Source: Streptomyces sp. NRRL S-350
GTDB lineage: Bacteria > Actinomycetota > Actinomycetes > Streptomycetales > Streptomycetaceae
Length of the DNA stretch: 64,000 nucleotides
Assembly: GCF_000719705.1 (NCBI RefSeq)
Contig: NZ_JOHO01000031.1
Location: 1 to 64,000 of the forward strand
Reading direction: 5' to 3'
Shown here one piece after another: positions 37,298 to 46,096 of this stretch. The translations under genes were made by a program, and so were the position numbers. How positions within the stretch are numbered: the stretch's first letter is position 1; each line of letters begins with the position of its first letter. The notes under the pieces were generated by a model. That model ran no database searches. It saw nothing but the letters and a program-made list of their open reading frames with translations, and was not told the origin of the DNA.

Positions 37298-38068
37298 GTG
37301 TCCCACACCGATCCGACCCGATCCGCGCCCGTCCTGCGCCTGGCCGCCGTCTCCCGGGTGCACGGGCGCGGCGCCGCCGAGGTGCACGCCCTGCGCGGGA
37401 TCGACCTGGCCGTCCGCCCGGGCGAGTTCGTCGCCGTCATGGGGCCCTCCGGCTCCGGGAAGTCCACCCTGCTGACCCTGGCCGGCGGCCTCGACCAGCC
37501 CAGCGGCGGCGAGGTACTGGTGGAAGGGGTCGCACTCGGCGGCCTCAGCCGCGGCAAACTCGCCGACCTGCGGCGGCGGTCCATCGGCTACGTCTTCCAG
37601 GACTACAACCTGATCCCGGCGCTCACCGCCGCCGAGAACATCGCCCTGCCGCGCGAACTCGACGGCGTCCCGGGCCGCCGCGCCCGCCGCGAGGCGCTGG
37701 CCGCGCTGGAGGAACTGGGCATCGGCGAACTCGCCGACCGCTTCCCCGACGACATGTCCGGCGGCCAGCAGCAGCGCGTCGCCATCGCCCGCGCACTCAT
37801 CGGCGAGCGCCGGCTGGTACTCGCCGACGAGCCCACCGGCGCCCTCGACTCCGCCACCGGCGAAGCCGTCCTCGCCGTCCTGCGCGCCCGCTGCGACGCC
37901 GGGGCCGCCGCCATGATGGTCACCCACGAGGCCCGGCACGCCGGTTGGGCCGACCGGATCGTCCACCTGCGGGACGGCGCGGTCGACTCGGAGACCCCGG
38001 GCCACCGCTCCACCTCCTGCCCGGCCGCGGTCCACCGGCCCGGCGCGATGGGCGGGGTGACGCAGTGA
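37298..38068 (+). CDS. ABC transporter ATP-binding protein (MacB/LolD type)
   Basis: 256-aa ATPase. Walker A GPSGSGKST near residue 50, Q-loop VFQDYNL, signature SGGQQQRVAIARAL, Walker B LVLADEPTGALDS and H-loop THEA. GTG start at 37298 with GAGGGGGA upstream. It overlaps the permease start by 4 bp (38065-38068). Pairs with an FtsX-like permease, as in lipoprotein, macrolide or peptide export and cell-envelope stress systems. No cognate two-component or PadR regulator is adjacent. Confidence 0.92.
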   Translation: MSHTDPTRSAPVLRLAAVSRVHGRGAAEVHALRGIDLAVRPGEFVAVMGPSGSGKSTLLTLAGGLDQPSGGEVLVEGVALGGLSRGKLADLRRRSIGYVFQDYNLIPALTAAENIALPRELDGVPGRRARREALAALEELGIGELADRFPDDMSGGQQQRVAIARALIGERRLVLADEPTGALDSATGEAVLAVLRARCDAGAAAMMVTHEARHAGWADRIVHLRDGAVDSETPGHRSTSCPAAVHRPGAMGGVTQ

Positions 38069-40806
38069 GGCTCGGAGCCTGGCGGGTCGCCCTGCGCATC
38101 GCCCGCCGCGACGCCCTGCGCGCCAAGGGACGCAGCGCCCTGATCGTCGCCATGATCGCCCTGCCCGTCCTCGGCGTCACCGGCGCCGACGTGGTCCACC
38201 GCAGCGGGCAGCTCACCCCGGCCGAACGGGTCGAGCGGGTGGTCGGCGGCGCGGACGCCCTGGTCACCGCACTCAACCCCGGCCAGAACGTCGAACAGGC
38301 CCCGATCGCCGAGGACGGCGCCTTCGCCGTCACGCCCCGCCCGAACCAGCAGCCCACCGCCGAGCAGCAGAAGGGCGCGAGCACCGACCCGGTCACCCTG
38401 GTCGGCTCGCTGCTGCCGCCCGGCAGCGCGCTCACCCCGGCCCGGCCCGGGCCGGAGACCGGCGCGACCTCACCCGAGGGCCTGGTCCGCACCCTCACCA
38501 CCGAGGCGAACCTCAGCGACCCGATCTGGCACGGCCGGATCGACCTGGTCGACGGCCGCGCCCCGGCCGCCCCGCACGAAGTGGCCGTCACCCAGGCCTT
38601 CCTGGACCACGCCGGCCTGAAGATCGGCGGCACCACCACCGTCCAGGAACTGGACGGGACCACCTTCACCATCACCGGCATCGTGGAACACCCGGACGAG
38701 CTCGGGCGGGTCGAACTCGTCGCCCGGCCGGGCGAGTTGCTCGACCAGATGGCCGCCGCCGCAACGCCCGGCCAGTCCGCCGCGAACGCACGGACCGCCG
38801 CCGAACACGCCTCCTGGCTGGTCCGGCTCCCGTCGGGCGCCGCGCTCGACTGGGCCAAGGTCCAGGAGTTCAACGCGCACGGCTACACCCTCACCGCGCG
38901 CTCCGTGGCACTCTCCCCGCCGCCGCCCGCGGCCGTCCCGTACTACCGCGACGCGTACCACTACCGCGACCCGACGGCCGACAACACCACCAAGGTCGTC
39001 GCCGCCACCGTCACCGGCATGGCGCTGCTGGAGGTCGCCCTGCTCGCCGGGCCCGCCTTCGCCGTCGGCGCCCGCCGCTCGCGCCGCCAACTCGCCCTGC
39101 TCGGCGCGGCCGGCGGCCGCCGGACCCACGTCGGCGCGGTGGTGCTCGGCGGCGGCCTGGTCCTCGGCACGGCCGGGGCACTCGCCGGCGTGGCGCTCGG
39201 CACCGCCTTGGTCGCCGCGCTCCGGTCCCGGATCGAACAGGTCGGCGGCACCCGCTTCGGGCACTTCGCCCTGCCGCCGCTGGACCTCCTCGCCATCGCC
39301 GGGATCGGGCTGGTCACCGCCCTCCTGGCGGCGGCCCTGCCCGCGCTGCAGGCCGCCCGCCGCAGCGTCACCGCCGGGCTCACCGGCCGGGACACCGTCC
39401 GGGGGCCCAGCCGTGCGATCACCGTGACCGGCGTGCTGCTGGTCGCCCTCGGCGCCGTGGTCGCGATGTACGGCGCAAGCGCCGTCGAACGCGGCCGGGC
39501 CGCCGTCGGCACCTACGACACCCGCACCCTCACGGTGCTCGGCGGCTCGGTGACCGCCGAACTCGGACTGCTGCTCTGCACCCCGATGCTGGTCGCCGCG
39601 ATCGGCCGGGCCGCCGGAAAGCTGCCGCTCGGGCCCCGCCTCGCCCTGCGCGACTCGGCCCGGCACCGCTCGCGCACCTCCCCCGCGGTCGCCGCGGTGA
39701 TGGCCGCGGTCGCCGGCGCCGTCGCCATCGGAGTCTTCAGCACCAGCACCGACGCCGAGAACCGGCGCGACTACCGGCCCTCGGCCCCGTACGGCAGCGT
39801 CCGGCTCACCAGCTCCAGCGACGGGCTCCGACTCGACCAGCTGCGCGGCGAGGTGGAGAAGCAGCTGACCGGTCTCGGCCCCCGCGGCGACCTCGCCCAG
39901 GTGGTGTACCGGTTCTGCCCCAACTGCTCCAGCAACGTCCAGCTCAAGGGCCCGGTGGACTGGCGCACCCTCACCGAGATGCCGCACCTGACCGCCGCGG
40001 ACGCCACCGTGCTGCACAACCTGTTCGGCGTCCACGACCCGGCCGCCGACCAGGCCCTCGCCGCCGGCCGGCTCCTGGTCTTCGACCGCAACCTGGTCGG
40101 CGCGGACGGGAAGGCCGTGCTCCAACTGCGCGGCGGCGGAGCACCGGTGCAGCCGGGCGAGATCCCCAAGCCCGACCTCCAGGAGGTCCCGGTCGACGCG
40201 GTGCTGGTCGACAACCCGGCCGCCGCCCGCTTCGCCCAGGGCATGATGCTGCCCTCCGCGCTCCCCGGCCTGGGGCTCTCCGCGCATCCCACCGGCTCCG
40301 TCTGGGTGCCCGCCACCCCGCCCGACCGCAAGCAGCAGCAGCGCACCGAGGCCGCCGCGATCCGGCTCGACCGCGCCGCCCAGTTGGACGTCGAACGCGG
40401 CTACCAGCCGAAGAGCGACGCCCTCACCCTGGCGCTCACCGGCTTCGCCGGGCTGGTCGTGCTGGGCGCGGCCGGGATCGCCACCGGCCTCGCCGCCGCC
40501 GACTCCCGGCAGGACCAGGCCACGCTGGCCGCCGTCGGCGCCCCGCCGCGGATCCGGCGCACCATGGCGGGCCTGCAGTGCGCGCTGATCGCCCTGCTGG
40601 GCGCGCTCCTCGGGGCGGCCAACGGGTTCGTACCGGCGGTGGGGCTGCTGAAGTCCCGGGCGAGCGGGTTCGGGGCCCATCCGGCGCTGATCACCGCGCC
40701 GTGGGGCGAGCTGCTGCTGGTCGTCCTCGTGCTGCCGGTGGTGGCCGGACTGCTCGCGGCGCTGTTCACCAAGTCCCGGATCCCGCTCGGGCGACGGCTC
40801 TCCTGA
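38065..40806 (+). CDS. FtsX-like ABC transporter permease
   Basis: 913-aa permease. An N-terminal helix (about 20-40) is followed by a large extracytoplasmic domain (about 45-300), then FtsX-type helices around 310-470, a second extracytoplasmic domain (about 560-770) and a final helix trio (about 790-910). The second external part has a Cys pair in FCPNCSSN. GTG start at 38065 embedded in the stop of the ATPase gene. Probably acts in export or mechanotransmission rather than import. Confidence 0.9.
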   Translation: MRLGAWRVALRIARRDALRAKGRSALIVAMIALPVLGVTGADVVHRSGQLTPAERVERVVGGADALVTALNPGQNVEQAPIAEDGAFAVTPRPNQQPTAEQQKGASTDPVTLVGSLLPPGSALTPARPGPETGATSPEGLVRTLTTEANLSDPIWHGRIDLVDGRAPAAPHEVAVTQAFLDHAGLKIGGTTTVQELDGTTFTITGIVEHPDELGRVELVARPGELLDQMAAAATPGQSAANARTAAEHASWLVRLPSGAALDWAKVQEFNAHGYTLTARSVALSPPPPAAVPYYRDAYHYRDPTADNTTKVVAATVTGMALLEVALLAGPAFAVGARRSRRQLALLGAAGGRRTHVGAVVLGGGLVLGTAGALAGVALGTALVAALRSRIEQVGGTRFGHFALPPLDLLAIAGIGLVTALLAAALPALQAARRSVTAGLTGRDTVRGPSRAITVTGVLLVALGAVVAMYGASAVERGRAAVGTYDTRTLTVLGGSVTAELGLLLCTPMLVAAIGRAAGKLPLGPRLALRDSARHRSRTSPAVAAVMAAVAGAVAIGVFSTSTDAENRRDYRPSAPYGSVRLTSSSDGLRLDQLRGEVEKQLTGLGPRGDLAQVVYRFCPNCSSNVQLKGPVDWRTLTEMPHLTAADATVLHNLFGVHDPAADQALAAGRLLVFDRNLVGADGKAVLQLRGGGAPVQPGEIPKPDLQEVPVDAVLVDNPAAARFAQGMMLPSALPGLGLSAHPTGSVWVPATPPDRKQQQRTEAAAIRLDRAAQLDVERGYQPKSDALTLALTGFAGLVVLGAAGIATGLAAADSRQDQATLAAVGAPPRIRRTMAGLQCALIALLGALLGAANGFVPAVGLLKSRASGFGAHPALITAPWGELLLVVLVLPVVAGLLAALFTKSRIPLGRRLS

Positions 40807-41137
40807 GCCCACGACGCCGGGTCCGCTCACCGGCTGAGCACCACCCGAGCACCACCCGGGCACGGCCCGGCCACTGCCGGGCACCAGCCGGGCGCCCGCC
40901 TCCGCCAGCCGGGGGCGGGCGCCCGGCGCTCGCCGTAGCATGGGCCGCGCTCCGGCGGCCCGAGGTGCCGACGGACGGTTCCGTACGGTTCGGGCTCGTA
41001 TCGTGCGGTTCGGTTCGGTTCCTTACGGTTCGGTTCCGTACGTTCCGTATGGTGCTGTTCGGTTCGGTTCCGTACGTCCCGCACGGTCCGGTACGGTTCA
41101 GCCCGATCGGGTGCGGTTCGGCGAGGGAGACACGGCA
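40807..41137. other. Gene-free stretch rich in CGGTTC/CGTACG repeats
   Basis: 330 bp with no gene. From about 40975 to 41110 it is a degenerate array of CGGTTCGGTTCC and CCGTACG words, leading up to the BlaI-type gene. The same CGTACGG word fills the ribBA-ribH spacer. Confidence 0.65.
40975..41110. repeat. Degenerate short-word repeat array upstream of the BlaI-type gene
   Basis: At least eight imperfect occurrences of CGGTTCGGTTCC or GGTTCCGTACG-like words. It covers the expected promoter of the downstream regulator and could contain BlaI operators, which are dyads; I could not define a single clean one. Confidence 0.6.
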
Positions 41138-41509
41138 GTGCTACGGGGGTTCGGCGACCTGGAGGCCGAGATCATGGACCGGCTGTGGTCCTGGCACCGG
41201 CCGGCCACGGTCCGCGAGGTCGTGGACGACCTGCGGCAGCAGCGGGAGGTCGCGTACACCACCGTCACGACGGTCGCCGACATCCTGCACACCAAGGGCT
41301 GGCTGCGCCGCGACAAGGTCGGCCGCGCCTGGGTGTACGAACCGACCTGCACCCGCGAGGAGTACACGGCCCGGCTGATGCACCGGGCGCTGGAGACCAC
41401 CCCCGACCGGGCCGGCGCGCTGCTCCACTTCGTCGACCGGATCAGCGGGGACGAGGCCTCCGCCCTGCTCGCGGCCCTCGAACAGGTGAAGTCCCGGGAC
41501 GCGGAGTGA
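41138..41509 (+). CDS. BlaI/MecI/CopY family transcriptional repressor
   Basis: 123-aa winged-helix repressor starting VLRGFGDLEAEIMDRLW. The DNA-binding helices cover about residues 5-70 (YTTVTTVADILHTKGWLRRDK) and the dimerisation region is C-terminal. The GTG at 41138 has GAGGGAGA upstream; the longer upstream frame is translated repeat. Coupled by a GTGA overlap to an M56 peptidase gene, the usual partner. In the classic system a membrane peptidase inactivates the repressor. Confidence 0.9.
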   Translation: MLRGFGDLEAEIMDRLWSWHRPATVREVVDDLRQQREVAYTTVTTVADILHTKGWLRRDKVGRAWVYEPTCTREEYTARLMHRALETTPDRAGALLHFVDRISGDEASALLAALEQVKSRDAE

Positions 41510-42480
41510 CCCTCGCGCTGCTCGGCCTCTACCTGGTGACGGTCGGTGTCCTGCTGCCCCGGCGACTGGCCGGCTCCGCCCGGCTCCAGGCCCGCCCGGC
41601 GACGGGCGCGGCACTCTGGCTCGCGCTGATGGCCTCGTTCACGGTGGCCACGGCGCTCGCGGCGCACCACCTGGCGGAGCCCTTCGCCCACGAGCCGGCC
41701 GGGCTGCTCGGCCTGGCGGCCGACGGCCTGCTCCCGCGCGGCTCGCTCCCCCACCACGAACCGGCCGGGCCCGTCCTGCCGCACACCCACGACTGGTGGC
41801 TGCCGGCCGCGGCCGGCACGGTGGTCGCCGCGCTGGTGGCCGCCGTCGGCCTGCGCACCGGCCTGGCCCGGCGGCGGCACCGGGCCCTGCTGGACGTGGT
41901 CGCAGTACGGGACAAGCGCTGGGACGCGCTGGTGCTGGAGCACCCGCACCCGACGGTCTACTGCCTGCCCGGGCGACGATCCCGGGTCGTGCTGTCGCGC
42001 GGGGCGCTGCGGCTGCTCGACGAGCGGCAGCTCACCGCGGCCGTCGCCCACGAGCACGGGCACATCCGGGGCCGCCACCACCTGTTCCGGCTGCCGGCGG
42101 ACGCCTTCGCGCTGCTCCTCGGGCCGCTGCCGCTGGCCCGGCTGGGGCGCTCCGAGGTGGCGCTGCTGCTGGAGATGGCGGCGGACGACGCGGCCCTGGC
42201 GCAGGTGTCGCGGAGTGAACTGGCTTCGGCGCTCTGCGCGTTGGCGACCGTCGGTGCCCGGCTTCCGGGGCGGGCGCCGGGAGGGGGTCGTGGCGCGGGT
42301 CCGGAGGAGGGTCCGGGCGGCGGGTCGATGGGAGCGACCGCGACCGGGGTGCTGACCCGGGTCCGCCGACTGGCCCGGCCGGGGCGCGGGCGGCGGCGAC
42401 CGGGCCGGCAGCTCGTGGCGTTGGCCCTGCCGGTGCTGCCGGCGCTGCCGTACCTGCTGGCCTGCGCCCCGCCTCCGTAG
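41506..42480 (+). CDS. M56-type membrane zinc metallopeptidase
   Basis: 324-aa membrane protein with about four hydrophobic segments and a cytosolic-type zinc site HEHGH near residue 183 (AVAHEHGHIRGRHH). The downstream Glu is probably in LLLEMAADDAAL. It resembles the BlaR1/MecR1 protease half but lacks the C-terminal penicillin-binding sensor domain, as is usual for actinobacterial M56 proteins paired with BlaI. GTG start at 41506 overlaps the repressor stop. Signal sensed is unknown. Confidence 0.88.
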   Translation: MTLALLGLYLVTVGVLLPRRLAGSARLQARPATGAALWLALMASFTVATALAAHHLAEPFAHEPAGLLGLAADGLLPRGSLPHHEPAGPVLPHTHDWWLPAAAGTVVAALVAAVGLRTGLARRRHRALLDVVAVRDKRWDALVLEHPHPTVYCLPGRRSRVVLSRGALRLLDERQLTAAVAHEHGHIRGRHHLFRLPADAFALLLGPLPLARLGRSEVALLLEMAADDAALAQVSRSELASALCALATVGARLPGRAPGGGRGAGPEEGPGGGSMGATATGVLTRVRRLARPGRGRRRPGRQLVALALPVLPALPYLLACAPPP

Positions 42481-42517
42481 CCGGGCCGCCGCCCAGCGGG
42501 GCCGGCAGGGAGCGGCG

Positions 42518-42565
42518 CCGCTGCGGAACGGCGCCGCTGCGGAACGGGACCGCTGCGGAACGGGA
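42518..42565. repeat. 16-bp tandem repeat after the M56 gene
   Basis: Three copies of a CCGCTGCGGAACGGSR unit at 16-bp spacing (42518, 42534, 42550), just before the terminator between convergent genes. Confidence 0.8.
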
Positions 42566-42580
42566 CCGGCGGGGAACGGC

Positions 42581-42614
42581 GAAGCCCGCCCCCGCCGGAG
42601 CGGGGGCGGCCTTC
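42581..42614. terminator. Bidirectional terminator between M56 and NlpC/P60 genes
   Basis: GAAGCCCGCCCCCGC pairs with GCGGGGGCGGCCTTC with one mismatch around a 4-nt CGGA loop. It sits between two convergent stop codons and can serve both transcripts. Confidence 0.8.
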
Positions 42615-42627
42615 GCCGCGAACGCGG

Positions 42628-43713
42628 TCAGGCCGGGCGGACGGCGCCCATGTACTTCATCACGGAGATCGGCAGCACCTCGATGTTCTTGCCGGTGCGC
42701 GGCGCGTGGATCATCTTGCCGTCGCCGATGTACAGGCCGACGTGGTGCAGGTCGTCGTAGAAGAAGACCAGGTCGCCGGGCTGGAGGTTGGCACGGTCGA
42801 CGTGCGGGCCGGAGTTCCACTGGTCCTGCGACATCCGGGGGATCGTCACGCCGGCCGCACGGTAGGCCATGCTGGTGAGGCCGGAGCAGTCGAAGCTGTC
42901 GGGGCCGGTCCTGCTCCAGCCGTACGGCTTGCCGAGCTGTGCCTGGGCGAAGGCGATGATGGTGGCGGCCCGGCCGCCGGCGGCCGGCACCGGGGCGTTC
43001 AGGTCGGGGCGCTCGGCGGAGCGGGAGGCCCGGTCGGCCGCGGCGGCGTTGGCGGCCTGCTTGGCTTCGGCCTTGGCCCGCTCGGCGGACTGCTGGGCGT
43101 TGACCTTGGCCCGGTCCTCGGCGCTGAGCTTGTTGAGCGTCGCCTGGGCCTGGGCCAGCTTGGTCTGGATCTCCTTCTTCTGCTCCGCCAGCTGGGTGCC
43201 GACGGAGTCGAGCGCGGCGAGCGTGGCGGTGGCCTCGGCGCGGTCCTGGTCGAGTTTGCGCTGCTCGTCCTGGGCCTGCTTGAGCAGGCTCGCCTGGGAG
43301 TCGGAGACCTGGTTCTGCACCGAGGCGCGCTCCAGGTAGCCGGCCGGGTCGGAGTCGAGCATCAGCTGGACGGCGGGGTCTATGCCGTTGGTCCGGTACT
43401 GGTCGGCGGCGACCGCGCCGAGCCGGGTGCGCAGCTCGTTCATCGCCTCCTGACCGCGCGCGACCTTCTCCTGGATCAGGTTGGCGTCGCCCTGCAGCTT
43501 CTGCTGCTTCGCCTGGAAGCCGTTGTGGCGCTCGATGGCCTGCTCGGCCTGCTCGTTGAGCTGGTCGACCTGTTCCTTGACGGTGGCGAGGTTGGGTGTG
43601 GGCTCGGCGTGGGCGGTGCCGGAGGCGAGGACCGCGCCGCCGGCCGCCATGGCCGTGGTGAGGACCGCCATGCGGGCCCGGCTCGGGGGGCTGGGCTTGC
43701 GACGCTTTCCCAT
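42628..43713 (-). CDS. Secreted NlpC/P60 peptidoglycan endopeptidase with coiled coil
   Basis: 361-aa exported cell-wall hydrolase (RipA/CwlO-like). Signal peptide about 1-36 (basic MGKRRKPSPPSRAR, hydrophobic core, ASGTAHAEP). A long coiled-coil region covers about 40-230, rich in Gln, Glu, Lys and Ala. The C-terminal NlpC/P60 domain (about 245-361) has catalytic Cys in DSFDCSGLTS and His in HHVGLYIGDG. ATG at 43713. Cleaves between D-Glu and diamino acid in stem peptides; the coiled coil likely controls access, perhaps through FtsEX. Confidence 0.93.
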   Translation of the reverse strand: MGKRRKPSPPSRARMAVLTTAMAAGGAVLASGTAHAEPTPNLATVKEQVDQLNEQAEQAIERHNGFQAKQQKLQGDANLIQEKVARGQEAMNELRTRLGAVAADQYRTNGIDPAVQLMLDSDPAGYLERASVQNQVSDSQASLLKQAQDEQRKLDQDRAEATATLAALDSVGTQLAEQKKEIQTKLAQAQATLNKLSAEDRAKVNAQQSAERAKAEAKQAANAAAADRASRSAERPDLNAPVPAAGGRAATIIAFAQAQLGKPYGWSRTGPDSFDCSGLTSMAYRAAGVTIPRMSQDQWNSGPHVDRANLQPGDLVFFYDDLHHVGLYIGDGKMIHAPRTGKNIEVLPISVMKYMGAVRPA

Positions 43714-44095
43714 GGGCGGTCGGCTCTCCTTCGGGGGAATCCGCGGAAGCGGGGACGGCTTCGCGGGGGCCGGGGCGGATGAAGGCGGACAGGGCGAGCA
43801 ACGGGGGGGAAACCGCCCCACCCGCCTTCTTCGAAGTAACTTAATAGATGAGTGGCGGGGTTCCGCAATCCCCCTGATCATGGCCTCGCGGGGCCACACC
43901 GGGGCACCGATCGCGTTCCGTGCCATCGACGTTGACTACGGACGCCACCGGCCCGCCGGTTCACCCGCAGCCGCCCTCGCACGACACCCGCACCGGACCC
44001 GCACACCGCAGCCCGCCCCACCCGGCCCAAGCCCGCCCCGGCCCCGGGCCCGAGGCCCCCCGACTCCGGGCCCGAGGCCCCCCGACTCCGGGCCC

Positions 44096-44124
44096 ATGGC
44101 ACTCCCTCGCGCGCGGAGTGCTAA
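44096..44124. promoter_or_regulatory. CIRCE-like inverted repeat upstream of mutA
   Basis: ATGGCACTC and GAGTGCTAA match the two arms of the HrcA operator CIRCE (consensus TTAGCACTC-N9-GAGTGCTAA; Streptomyces forms often have TGGCACTC), but the spacer here is 11 nt, not 9. About 80 bp upstream of mutA. It may be a degenerate HrcA site or another regulator's dyad. Confidence 0.35.
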
Positions 44125-44188
44125 AGGCCCGCCAAATGGAGGGATAGGTCACAGCCCACTCCCCTCCTGCGGCTCTGCGAACGAGCGC

Positions 44189-44194
44189 TAACCT
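44189..44194 (+). promoter_or_regulatory. -10 element of a probable leaderless mutA transcript
   Basis: TAACCT fits the TANNNT consensus and ends six bases before the mutA ATG, leaving no room for a ribosome binding site. Confidence 0.45.
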
Positions 44195-44200
44195 GCGAAC

Positions 44201-46096
44201 ATGAAGGTCCCGCCCGAAGGGCTCCCCCTCGCTGCCGAGTTCCCGGCCGCGCACCGTGAGCAGTGGCAGGCGCTCGTCCAGGGCGTGCTGCGCAAGTCCG
44301 GTGCCCAGCCCGAGGACGGCGCCGCCGCCGAGCAGGCACTCACCACCGACCTCCAGGACGGCCTCAGCGCCCGCCCCCTGTACACCGCCGACGACACCGC
44401 GGTCGACCCCGGCTACCCGGGCTTCCCGCCGTTCGTCCGCGGCGGCCGGCCCCAGGGGTCGGCCGTCGCCGGCTGGGACGTACGGCAGCGGCACGCCGAC
44501 CCGGACCGGCGGCGCACCAACGAGGCCGTGCTCGCCGACCTGGAGAACGGCGTCGGCTCGCTCTGGCTGGAACTGGGCGACACGGGCCTGCCCGTGGACG
44601 CCCTGCCCGAGGCACTGACCGGCGTGTACCTGGACCTGGCCGCCGTGGCACTCGACGCCGGACCCGACTTCACCGAGGCCGCCGAGCAGTTGTTCCGGCT
44701 CTACCGGCAGCGCGAGGTCTCCCCCGCCGATGCCGCCGGCAACCTCGGCGCCGACCCGCTCGGCCTGCAGGCCCGCACCGGCGACACCGCCCGCACCGAC
44801 GCGCTGCTCGCCGAGGCCGCCGCGCTGGCCGCCCGTTGCGCCACCGACTACCCGGGCGTCCGGGCACTGACCGTCGACGCCCTGCCGTACCACGAGGCCG
44901 GCGCCTCGCCCGCCCAGGAGCTGGGCTGCTCGCTCGCCACCGGCGTCGCCTACCTGCGCGCGCTGACCGGGGCCGGGCTGTCGGTCGACGCCGCGCTCGG
45001 CCAGCTGGAGTTCCGCTACGCGGCGGACGCCGACCAGTTCCTCACGATCGCCAAGTTCCGTGCCGCGCGCCGCCTCTGGGCCCGGATCGCCGAGGTGTCC
45101 GGGGCCGGCGCCGCAGCCTCCGCGCAGCGCCAGCACGCCGTCACCTCCCGGGTGATGATGACCGCCCGCGACCCGTGGGTGAACATGCTGCGCACCACCG
45201 TGGCCTGCCTGGCCGCCGGGGTCGGCGGCGCCGACGCCGTCACCGTGCTGCCCTTCGACAGCGCACTCGGCCTGCCGGACGCCTTCGCCCGCCGCATCGC
45301 CCGCAACACCCAGTCGATCCTGCTGGAGGAGTCCCACCTGGCCCGGGTGATCGACCCGGCCGGCGGCTCCTGGTACGTCGAACAGCTGGGCGAGGAACTG
45401 GCGCAGGCCGCCTGGGCCTGGTTCCAGGAGATCGAGCGGGCCGGCGGCCAGCAGGCCGCCCTCGCCGACGGACTCGTCGGCGAGCGGATCGCCGCGACCT
45501 GGGCGGAACGCTCGACCAGGCTCGCCAGGCGGCGCGAACCGGTCACCGGCGTCAGCGAGTTCCCGCACCTCGACGAGCAGCCGCTGGTCCGCGAGCCGGC
45601 CCCGGCCGCCCTCGCCGGCGGCCTGCCGAGGGTGCGTCGCGCCGAGGCGTACGAGGCGCTGCGGGACCGCTCGGACGCCCACGCCGCCGCGAGCGGCGCC
45701 CGCCCGGCGCTGTTCCTCGCCTCGATCGGCACCGCCGCCGCGCACACCGCGCGCACCACCTTCGCGGCCAACCTGTTCCAGGCCGGCGGGATCGCGACGA
45801 CCTCCGTCGAGTCCGTCGACCCGGCCGCGTTCGCCGAGGCCTTCCGGGCCTCCGGCGCGAGCGTCGCCTGCCTGTGCTCCAGCGACGCCCTCTACGCCGA
45901 GCACGCCGCGTCGGTGGCCGGCGCCCTGAAGGCCGCCGGCGCCGCGAAGGTGCTGCTGGCCGGGCGGCCCGGCGAAGTGCCCGACGGAGTGGACGGGTTC
46001 GTCCACGCGGGCGGGGACGCGGTCGCCGTCCTGACCTCCCTGCTGGACCTGATCACCGGCGCGGGCAGCGCCCACGAGAGCAAGGTGGCCCGATGA
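44201..46096 (+). CDS. mutA: Methylmalonyl-CoA mutase small (beta) subunit
   Basis: 631-aa non-catalytic subunit of the B12-dependent methylmalonyl-CoA mutase, which interconverts succinyl-CoA and methylmalonyl-CoA and supplies extender units for polyketides. It has the mutase TIM-barrel fold ([10 protein letters not shown] near residue 58, [28 protein letters not shown]) and a degenerate C-terminal cobalamin-binding-like domain without the DxHxxG motif. Probably leaderless. Its stop overlaps the mutB start (46093-46096). Confidence 0.95.
   Translation: MKVPPEGLPLAAEFPAAHREQWQALVQGVLRKSGAQPEDGAAAEQALTTDLQDGLSARPLYTADDTAVDPGYPGFPPFVRGGRPQGSAVAGWDVRQRHADPDRRRTNEAVLADLENGVGSLWLELGDTGLPVDALPEALTGVYLDLAAVALDAGPDFTEAAEQLFRLYRQREVSPADAAGNLGADPLGLQARTGDTARTDALLAEAAALAARCATDYPGVRALTVDALPYHEAGASPAQELGCSLATGVAYLRALTGAGLSVDAALGQLEFRYAADADQFLTIAKFRAARRLWARIAEVSGAGAAASAQRQHAVTSRVMMTARDPWVNMLRTTVACLAAGVGGADAVTVLPFDSALGLPDAFARRIARNTQSILLEESHLARVIDPAGGSWYVEQLGEELAQAAWAWFQEIERAGGQQAALADGLVGERIAATWAERSTRLARRREPVTGVSEFPHLDEQPLVREPAPAALAGGLPRVRRAEAYEALRDRSDAHAAASGARPALFLASIGTAAAHTARTTFAANLFQAGGIATTSVESVDPAAFAEAFRASGASVACLCSSDALYAEHAASVAGALKAAGAAKVLLAGRPGEVPDGVDGFVHAGGDAVAVLTSLLDLITGAGSAHESKVAR

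Larger units (their letters stand above)
43714..44200. other. Divergent regulatory region between NlpC/P60 and mutA
   Basis: 487 bp without a gene. Contains an AT-rich block (about 43835-43850, AAGTAACTTAATAGATGAG) likely in the NlpC/P60 promoter, a 21-22-bp tandem repeat (GGGCCCGAGGCCCCCCGACT unit, about 44046-44093), a CIRCE-like dyad and the mutA -10. I found no c-di-AMP (ydaO) aptamer core on the minus strand. Confidence 0.6.

Noticed and set aside
43714..43930. c-di-AMP (ydaO) riboswitch before the NlpC/P60 gene
   Set aside because: Some Streptomyces wall-hydrolase genes have one, but the conserved aptamer segments are not present on the minus strand here.
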